Positions 25,941 to 31,830 of a stretch of DNA of 31,830 nucleotides are shown in pieces. The stretch lies in contig NZ_CAMLHF010000037.1 in the NCBI RefSeq assembly GCF_946479715.1, forward strand, positions 1 to 31,830. The letters are read 5' to 3'. The stretch is from an uncultured Pedobacter sp. GTDB taxonomy: Bacteria > Bacteroidota > Bacteroidia > Sphingobacteriales > Sphingobacteriaceae. Every line of letters begins with the position of its first letter. Position 1 is the stretch's first letter. The notes under the pieces were generated by a model. The model had not been told where the DNA came from, made no database searches, and saw only the letters and a program-made list of their open reading frames with translations. The position numbers were made by a program, and so were the translations under genes.

Positions 25941-26715
25941 TCGGAACCTTTAGCAGATTCTTCAGGCTTTCATTGCTTTTAATGGTTTTCAATGTTTCTT
26001 CATAGGCAAGCCAATAGATAGTTTCGGCTTTTTTCATATCAAAAGTACTGATCTCACCCATTCCTTTTGGTTCAATTAGCACGTTACAGAAGGCCGCCTT
26101 TTCTTCCATATCTTTATTTACAGACATCAGCCCCGCTCTCGCCATTAAAGCTGTAATCTTGGTGATTTTGTCAACGGGTTTTAAGTGGTTGCATGACGAT
26201 CCGATAATGAAATCGCAGTTGTTTAATAAAGGTTCAACTGGAAAGTTATTTAAAATACCACCATCAACATACATCTCATCATCTATCATAATCGGCTTGA
26301 ATATTCCGGGAATGCAGCTAGATGCTTGTATGGTTCTGATCAGGGGGCCTTTGTCAAAGTATACCAGTTCTCCTTTGCTGAAATTAGTTGTAGCAATGGT
26401 AAGTGGAATTTTTAGGCTTTCAATTCTATCATCAGGAAAGTATTCTTTAAATAAGCTTGATGTGTTTTCAATATTGATTAAGCCCAGTGAGCCTACTGCA
26501 GGTCGAAGGAACTTTAAGAGTTTGGTCTTTATAAAAATATTTAAAGCATCTTCAGGGTCGATGCCTGAAGCAAATAATGCTCCTGCAATTGAACCTGCAC
26601 TGGTTCCGCTAATGTGACTAAACTTAATACCGGCATTTCCAAAAGCCTTTAAAACACCCAGGTGTGCAATTCCTCTGATTCCGCCACCAGATAATACGAT
26701 TCCTATTTTAGTCAT
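25924..26715 (-). CDS. Patatin-like phospholipase family protein
   Basis: 263 residues, predicted serine lipid acyl hydrolase with a Ser-Asp dyad. Oxyanion hole GGGIRGIAHLG (residues 10-20), nucleophile in GTSAGS, catalytic Asp in YVDGGILNNFPV. It is the short bacterial RssA-like form, without signal peptide or outer-membrane barrel, so it is likely cytoplasmic. Transcribed behind gldB with a 6-nt gap, so it probably shares gldB's promoter. Its 3' end overlaps comB by 17 nt. Confidence 0.93.
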   Translation of the reverse strand: MTKIGIVLSGGGIRGIAHLGVLKAFGNAGIKFSHISGTSAGSIAGALFASGIDPEDALNIFIKTKLLKFLRPAVGSLGLINIENTSSLFKEYFPDDRIESLKIPLTIATTNFSKGELVYFDKGPLIRTIQASSCIPGIFKPIMIDDEMYVDGGILNNFPVEPLLNNCDFIIGSSCNHLKPVDKITKITALMARAGLMSVNKDMEEKAAFCNVLIEPKGMGEISTFDMKKAETIYWLAYEETLKTIKSNESLKNLLKVPIKELE

Positions 26716-26721
26716 TTAGCA

Positions 26722-27765
26722 TTATTTAGGTTTGTACTTTGATGAATTTAATATTTTTTGAGCATCCTGTTCAGCCATCAATTGTTGTAAGGTAACATCT
26801 TTATTTTCCTGCATGTACTTTCTTACAATCTGCCATCCGCTCCAGATACCTAGTTTAGGAGCAGACTCGTTTTTCTCTCCAAGCCCGGGGGTAAAGGGGC
26901 CTTCGCTCAAAAGCACCTGTATCTTCTGGTAATCGGTTTCAAATAATAGGTTGTTCTGAAGATAATAAGCCCAAATGTCACTTTCAAAAGTTTTACACCA
27001 GTCTAAATGTTTTTGAGTGTATCCTATTTTAACAGAATCCGGAACTTTCTCATCAAGCACCTTGTCCATAAAGTACAAAATTTTTCCGTTATGAATCATC
27101 TTTGAAAGTAAGGTTCTGTCTTCGTCCCGTTCATGAAACAGTTCTTCTCTTGCGTAAGTTTCAGTGATTCGCGGAACAATGTATTCAGGAGTAAAACGTC
27201 GGGAAAGGTAAGTTGGTACACTCTGCACTATAGCTTTGTAAAATTTGCTGTTTTTCCCCATAAACATATCCAGGCCAATGCCCATGTAATTATCGCCAAT
27301 TGGTGTCTGTACCGCAAACCCAGAAACAAAAGATATGAACTGAGGAACTTTTGCTTTAGGATAATAGAAAAGGATGTATTTAAAAGTTTGAGATAAATCC
27401 TTTTCTATTGGTGTAATGTCTTTAAAAACACTATCCACCTCTTTGTTTAAGTCTGAGTATGCAGAGTCCTGGTATAGGGTGGTTAAAATTTCCTGATTTG
27501 TATAGTCAAAATTACCAACCATCCTATGCACATAGTCATCGTAAAAGGCACCGTATTTCTTTGTCAGGAGCGCATTGGTCTCACTAAGACTTTTAGATTT
27601 TCCGGCATATAAATCCTTGTCGAACCGGGCAATTTTTACATCTAAATGTAGTGCGCTAACATCAGGTTTAGTACTTTGGGTACATGAAACCAGTAGTGAC
27701 GAAAAAAAAGCAGACACAAATAGAAAAAATAGATAGCTTTGGTGGAATTTTACGTTATATATCAT
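26722..27765 (-). CDS. gldB: GldB, gliding motility lipoprotein
   Basis: Lipoprotein required for gliding in Flavobacterium and widespread in Bacteroidota; biochemical role not established. From the ATG at 27765 it has 347 residues, with a signal peptide and lipobox LVSC (Cys28). GldB family features are KIARFDKDLY soon after the lipid anchor and DNYMGIGLDMFMGKN in the middle. I prefer this start over the ATG at 27795 because a full TAnnTTTG box (27772-27779) lies between the two and the longer form adds a non-signal leader. gldC, its usual neighbour in Flavobacterium, is absent; the patatin gene follows. Confidence 0.87.
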   Translation of the reverse strand: MIYNVKFHQSYLFFLFVSAFFSSLLVSCTQSTKPDVSALHLDVKIARFDKDLYAGKSKSLSETNALLTKKYGAFYDDYVHRMVGNFDYTNQEILTTLYQDSAYSDLNKEVDSVFKDITPIEKDLSQTFKYILFYYPKAKVPQFISFVSGFAVQTPIGDNYMGIGLDMFMGKNSKFYKAIVQSVPTYLSRRFTPEYIVPRITETYAREELFHERDEDRTLLSKMIHNGKILYFMDKVLDEKVPDSVKIGYTQKHLDWCKTFESDIWAYYLQNNLLFETDYQKIQVLLSEGPFTPGLGEKNESAPKLGIWSGWQIVRKYMQENKDVTLQQLMAEQDAQKILNSSKYKPK

Positions 27766-27771
27766 TGTAAA

Positions 27772-27779
27772 CAAATATA
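27772..27779 (-). promoter_or_regulatory. Candidate -7 box for gldB
   Basis: On the minus strand it reads TATATTTG, a full match to TAnnTTTG, ending 6 nt before the ATG at 27765. It implies a very short or absent 5' leader and argues against the ATG at 27795. Confidence 0.5.
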
Positions 27780-27827
27780 AAGTAAGTTTATTCAAGCTTC
27801 ATAGGCATTAAAGGAAAATATATTTAT

Positions 27828-28490
27828 ATGAAACACACATTTATCGCGATATTATTATTGTTTGTAACAGGAAGCGTTTTTGCACAAGATTCTTCATCTC
27901 CATATTACGGTTTCAGACTCGGATTAACCGCTCATCCAACAATAGGTTGGGTAAAACCACAAGTGGGTAAAAGTAATGGAGTTGCTCTTGGATTTTCCTA
28001 TGGTTTAATGGGTGATTTTAATTTTGCGGAGAACTATAGTTTTGCAACAGGCCTTACCATCACTACAATTAATGGTAAAAGCACGCAGATAATTACTGAA
28101 GAAACTACTCCTCCAACTCAAATACCATATGAACTTAAGTATAAGCTTCAATATATCGAAGTGCCACTTACAGTTAAACTAAAAACTGTTAAAATCAACG
28201 ATATCCGCTGGTATGGCCAATTTGGTTTATCAAACGATTTTAATATCGGAGCCAAACAAGATGCTGATGCCGCAGGAAAGTCAAGTTCCCGGGATGAAAA
28301 CATTTCAAAAACTATTAAACTATATCGTGCAGGCTTAATATTAGGTGCAGGAGCAGAATTTGACCTAAGCGGAAATGCAAGTATTGCAGCAGGACTAACA
28401 TATAACAATGGCTTTACTGACATTACCACCGATAAAAATAATAATATCCGTAATCATTACCTTGGTATTAATTTTGGCGTTTTCTTCTAA
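27828..28490 (+). CDS. Outer-membrane beta-barrel protein (OMP_b-brl/PorT-like)
   Basis: 220 residues. Signal peptide MKHTFIAILLLFVTGSVFA, then alternating polar/hydrophobic strands of an 8-10-stranded barrel: FRLGLTAHPTIGWV, GVALGFSYGLMGDFNF, YSFATGLTITTING and LQYIEVPLTVKLK. The last strand ends in Phe (INFGVFF), as outer-membrane barrels do. It falls in the broad family that includes the T9SS protein PorT/SprT, but nothing I see makes it PorT itself. Divergent from gldB, 42 nt before nadE. Confidence 0.8.
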   Translation: MKHTFIAILLLFVTGSVFAQDSSSPYYGFRLGLTAHPTIGWVKPQVGKSNGVALGFSYGLMGDFNFAENYSFATGLTITTINGKSTQIITEETTPPTQIPYELKYKLQYIEVPLTVKLKTVKINDIRWYGQFGLSNDFNIGAKQDADAAGKSSSRDENISKTIKLYRAGLILGAGAEFDLSGNASIAAGLTYNNGFTDITTDKNNNIRNHYLGINFGVFF

Positions 28491-28532
28491 TAAAACTACT
28501 TACTTAGCAGCACTTTCTACAATAACAATCAC

Positions 28533-30173
28533 ATGAATATAGCACTGGCGCAACTCAACTATCACATTGGTAATTTTGAATACAACACAAAAAAAATAAT
28601 CAACAACATCCAATTGGCAAAAGATAAAGGAGCCGACCTGGTTGTATTCGCTGAGCTGGCTATTTGTGGTTATCCACCACGTGATTTTTTGGAATTTGAT
28701 GAATTTATTGGCCTGTGTGAAACTGCGGCACAAGAAATCTCAACTCATTGTAAAGGTATTGCCTGTATTGTAGGTTTACCTGTTAGAAACGAAGTGCTTG
28801 CAGGAAAAGATTTATACAATGCGGCATATTTTATAGAGGAAGGAAAGGTAAAAGCTGTTGCAAAAAAAGCATTGCTTCCAAATTACGATGTATTTGATGA
28901 ATACCGTTATTTTGAACCCGCTACTCAATTCGAATGCATTACGTTTAAGGGGCGTAAAATAGCTTTAACCATTTGCGAAGACTTATGGAACATCAACAAC
29001 AATCCATTGTATGTTTCCAATCCGATGGATGAATTGATTAAGCAAAGTCCTGATCTGATGATCAATATCGCGGCGTCACCATTTTCATATTGCCACGATG
29101 ATGAGAGGGTAGTGGTTCTGGCAGATAATGCTAAAAAATATAAACTTCCTTTATTGTATGTAAATCAAGTAGGTGCACAAACTGAAATCGTATTTGATGG
29201 TGGTTCCCTTGCATTTGATAAGGAAGGTAATCTTCTGGATGAAATGGCTTATTTTAAAGAAGAGTTAAAAATCTATGAAGTTGAAGGTGATGTAATTAAA
29301 GGATATTCGCCCAAAACACATAGAACTATTACAGACATAGAGCAGATTTACGAAGCTTTAGTCTTGGGCATTAAAGATTACTTTGTAAAGTCGGGCTTTA
29401 AAAAAGCAGTATTGGGCCTTTCGGGAGGTATAGATTCAGCTATTGTATGCGCTTTGGCATGTCGGGCTTTAGGATCTGAAAATGTAATGGCAGTGTTAAT
29501 GCCTTCAAAATACTCGTCTGACCATTCTATTCAGGATGCACTCGACCTTGTTAAAAATATTGGTTGTCAGCATGAGATCATTCCAATTAAAGAGGCGGCT
29601 AATGCATTTGACAGTATGATGGCGTCTGCTTTTAAAGGATTACCGTTTAATCTTACAGAAGAAAACATTCAGGCAAGATGCAGAGGGATCATTGTGATGG
29701 CTATGTCTAATAAGTTTGGCTACATCCTACTAAACACATCAAACAAAAGTGAATGTGCTGTAGGGTATGGAACACTATATGGTGATATGTGCGGTGCAAT
29801 TGGCGTAATTGGAGATGTATACAAAACCCAGGTATACCAGCTGGCTAATTATATTAATAAAGACGGGGTGGTGATACCGGAAAATTCCATTGTTAAACCA
29901 CCGTCGGCGGAACTTAGACCAGGTCAGAAAGATTCAGACTCATTACCTGATTACGATATCCTTGATAAGATACTGTTTCAATATATAGAACTTAAGCAAA
30001 GTTCATCTGCAATCATTGCACAAGGTTATGATGATGCGCTGGTAAGAAGGATCATTAAAATGGTAAATACGGCAGAGTTTAAACGTTATCAAACGCCGCC
30101 GATATTAAGGGTTTCTCCAAAAGCATTTGGTATGGGTCGCAGAATGCCCATAGTTGGAAAGTACCTTTCTTAG
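28533..30173 (+). CDS. nadE: NadE, glutamine-dependent NAD+ synthetase
   Basis: Last step of NAD synthesis: amidates deamido-NAD using ammonia from glutamine. 546 residues. The N-terminal nitrilase-type glutaminase has the triad E41 (FAELAICGYPP), K112 (KALLPNYDVFDEYRYF) and C148 (LTICEDLW). The C-terminal synthetase has the PP-loop SGGIDS at 297-302 and NTSNKSECAVGYGTLYGD. The glutaminase domain makes it independent of free ammonia. ATG at 28533. Its stop directly abuts the stop of lnt on the other strand. Confidence 0.97.
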   Translation: MNIALAQLNYHIGNFEYNTKKIINNIQLAKDKGADLVVFAELAICGYPPRDFLEFDEFIGLCETAAQEISTHCKGIACIVGLPVRNEVLAGKDLYNAAYFIEEGKVKAVAKKALLPNYDVFDEYRYFEPATQFECITFKGRKIALTICEDLWNINNNPLYVSNPMDELIKQSPDLMINIAASPFSYCHDDERVVVLADNAKKYKLPLLYVNQVGAQTEIVFDGGSLAFDKEGNLLDEMAYFKEELKIYEVEGDVIKGYSPKTHRTITDIEQIYEALVLGIKDYFVKSGFKKAVLGLSGGIDSAIVCALACRALGSENVMAVLMPSKYSSDHSIQDALDLVKNIGCQHEIIPIKEAANAFDSMMASAFKGLPFNLTEENIQARCRGIIVMAMSNKFGYILLNTSNKSECAVGYGTLYGDMCGAIGVIGDVYKTQVYQLANYINKDGVVIPENSIVKPPSAELRPGQKDSDSLPDYDILDKILFQYIELKQSSSAIIAQGYDDALVRRIIKMVNTAEFKRYQTPPILRVSPKAFGMGRRMPIVGKYLS

Positions 30174-31789
30174 TTACTTTCTAACCCACTTTCTATAAGG
30201 AATAATTAGTGCAAGCAAGCAAGCCAATACAGATAGGATTTTAGGAATAAAATCGCCATTTCTTACATAAAAAGTAAGGTCATCATTTAAATTGATGTCT
30301 GCTTTAATAGCTGTTCTGGTCCACCATTTGGTTTGCTGTATAATGTCGCCTTTCTGATTAATGAAGCAAGAAATACCAGTATTAGCAGATCTTACTACAT
30401 ACCTGCGGGTTTCTATAGCTCTTAGCTTGGCATATAACAAGTGCTGGTCCTTTCCTGATGTATTTCCCCACCAGCCATCATTGGTTACTATAGCAATAAA
30501 CTGTGCGCCATTCTTAACAGCTTCAGCTACCCAACCTCCCCAGATCGATTCATAACAAATTACAGGCACAGCACCGACTCCACCGTACGAATAAAATACT
30601 TGAGGGTCTTTTTGCCAGCCATAACCACCGACAGTGCCTCCAAAGCCTTCGAAAACAGGGGCCAATACGGATAGCGCTTCCGGGAAAGGCATTTTCTCTA
30701 CCCCAGGTACCAATTTAGATTTATGGTAGAATTGCACATTAGCAGAGTTTTCTATCTGTAATGCCGCATTAAAAACATCTACATAGGTGCTGTTATCATA
30801 TTGTCTGGCCGAAGGCGTTTGTTTGTCGTTGTAGAACTTAATACTCTCAATGCCACTAATAATACTGCCATTTTTGTATTTTTCAAGGAATTTCTGAGCA
30901 TCCAGGAATTCGGAACTTGTACGAATTCTGTCCTCATCAGATTCAGTTGGAATTGCTGTTTCAGGCCATATAAAATATTCAGTACTTGGCTGAGCAACGG
31001 AGTCGGATAAATGAGTAAGGATTTTAAGCTGTTCACCTGCAGAAATACCACCAAACTTTTTATAAGGATCTATATTGGGTTGCACAGCTACTATGTTAAC
31101 GGGAACCTCTTTTTCTTCGTACTCGGAGTATAAGGTTAGGGACAATGCAATCGGCGCTGCAATGATAACCACCCACAAGAGCGCAAATTTGAACCGGGCA
31201 AAACCAGTAGCAACTCCGGGTTTAAGCGCTTTAAAAGCCTCAAAAGCGACAATGTTACTTAGTAATATCCAAAATGAACCACCATAAACACCAGTGTACT
31301 CATACCATTGTGCCAGCTGATGCATTCCAGATAAGCCATTTCCTAAATTCATCCATGGAAAGGCAAGGTCCCAGCTCTGGTGCAAAAACTCCATTGCAAT
31401 ATAAAAGCATATTAACCCCAGATAGGCAACATACTTATTTACCAGCCTGCCCAACCTGTAATATAACCAGAAGGCAAAGGTCATAAGTAGTGCCCCTAAG
31501 CCAAAGGGAATGAGCGATACAAAAAACGATACTACAGGGCCATTTACGGCACTAATGGCATTGTATACCCAGTAAATAGATACTGTATTCCAAATCAGAA
31601 AAGTTAATCCTGCGGTTAGGAAAACACGCTTACCCTTTTTAGGGCCATCGCTTTGTATAATTCTTTCTAGGGCAATAAGTAATGGAACAAGGCCAACCAG
31701 TAGTAAGGGTGTAGTAAACTTAATAGGGGGCCATGCCAGCCACATTAAAGTCGCACTTAGTAAAGCAAGGAGAGCAGTGTTTTTGAATT
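30174..31789 (-). CDS. lnt: Lnt, apolipoprotein N-acyltransferase (5' end missing)
   Basis: Inner-membrane enzyme that adds the third acyl chain to lipoproteins after Lgt and LspA. An N-terminal block of membrane helices is followed by a periplasmic nitrilase domain. Counting from the ATG at 31745, catalytic residues are E262 (IWPETAIPTES), K342 (YHKSKLVPGVE) and C397 (VICYESIWGG); 523 residues are visible from there. That ATG is not the true start: the frame continues upstream as FKNTALLALLSATL, the expected first helix of Lnt, until adapter sequence breaks it at 31790. Only a few codons are probably lost. Confidence 0.95.
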
Positions 31790-31830
31790 AGATCGGAAGA
31801 GCACACGTCTGAACTCCAGTCACTACCACA
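31790..31830 (+). other. Illumina adapter (sequencing artefact)
   Basis: 31790-31823 matches the 34-base TruSeq read-1 3' adapter, beginning AGATCGGAAGAGC and ending CCAGTCAC. The last 7 bases (31824-31830) lie where an index would sit. This is not genomic DNA. The adapter's first base may by chance also be genomic. Confidence 0.98.

Noticed and set aside
26159..26617. 152-codon open frame opposite the patatin gene
   Set aside because: Antisense shadow inside a gene with intact catalytic motifs; no recognisable protein features.
27793..27795. Longer gldB start at 27795
   Set aside because: A full -7 box lies downstream of it, and the extra ten residues do not belong to a signal peptide.
31743..31745. 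ATG at 31745 as the start of lnt
   Set aside because: The frame stays open upstream with codons for a normal Lnt first helix until adapter sequence begins, so this ATG is internal.

Overview
The window looks like a chromosomal piece of a Bacteroidota bacterium, most likely Sphingobacteriaceae (Pedobacter-like). The evidence is the gldKLMN type IX secretion/gliding operon, SprE/PorW- and GldB-type lipoproteins, an atp operon without atpD and atpC, AT-rich DNA, few clear Shine-Dalgarno sites, and several TAnnTTTG boxes typical of Bacteroidota promoters. Genus is an inference from gene content. Nothing here looks recently acquired: I see no insertion sequence, phage, CRISPR array, tRNA or rRNA.

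Layout. 1-4273 (+): gldK (5' end outside the window), gldL, gldM, gldN, the core and motor of the type IX secretion system (T9SS). A perfect 27-bp inverted repeat follows at 4300-4364. 4399-11222 (-): a tight operon read sprE/porW, penicillin-binding protein 1A-type gene, uvrC. 11329-17095 (+): ATP synthase genes atpZ, a small four-helix membrane protein, atpB, E, F, H, A and G, with two intra-operon hairpins. 17179-17458: a 71-residue membrane protein and a strong terminator. 17563-18426 (+): DUF4349 lipoprotein, overlapping ruvC (-). 19002-22208 (+): an overlapping cluster of a flippase-like membrane protein, a GT2 glycosyltransferase and an orphan OppC-type permease. 22243-24075 (+): rnhB and a GT4 glycosyltransferase. 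24116-25940 (+): gcvT and comB. 25924-27765 (-): a patatin-like protein and gldB. 27828-30173 (+): an outer-membrane beta-barrel protein and nadE. 30174-31789 (-): lnt, whose first codons are missing.

The common thread is the cell envelope. T9SS parts (GldKLMN, SprE), lipoprotein N-acylation (Lnt, needed to mature lipoproteins such as GldK, GldB and SprE), peptidoglycan synthesis (PBP1A) and envelope glycosylation genes sit between housekeeping genes for energy (ATP synthase), DNA repair (UvrC, RuvC, RNase HII), one-carbon metabolism (GcvT) and NAD synthesis (NadE).

The last 41 bases (31790-31830) are not genomic: they match the Illumina TruSeq adapter followed by 7 bases that could be index. 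The window therefore ends at a contig edge with untrimmed adapter. I found no convincing undescribed system. The most useful leads are the adapter, the hairpins inside the atp operon, the long palindrome behind gldN, the orphan OppC-type permease, and possible leaderless starts.
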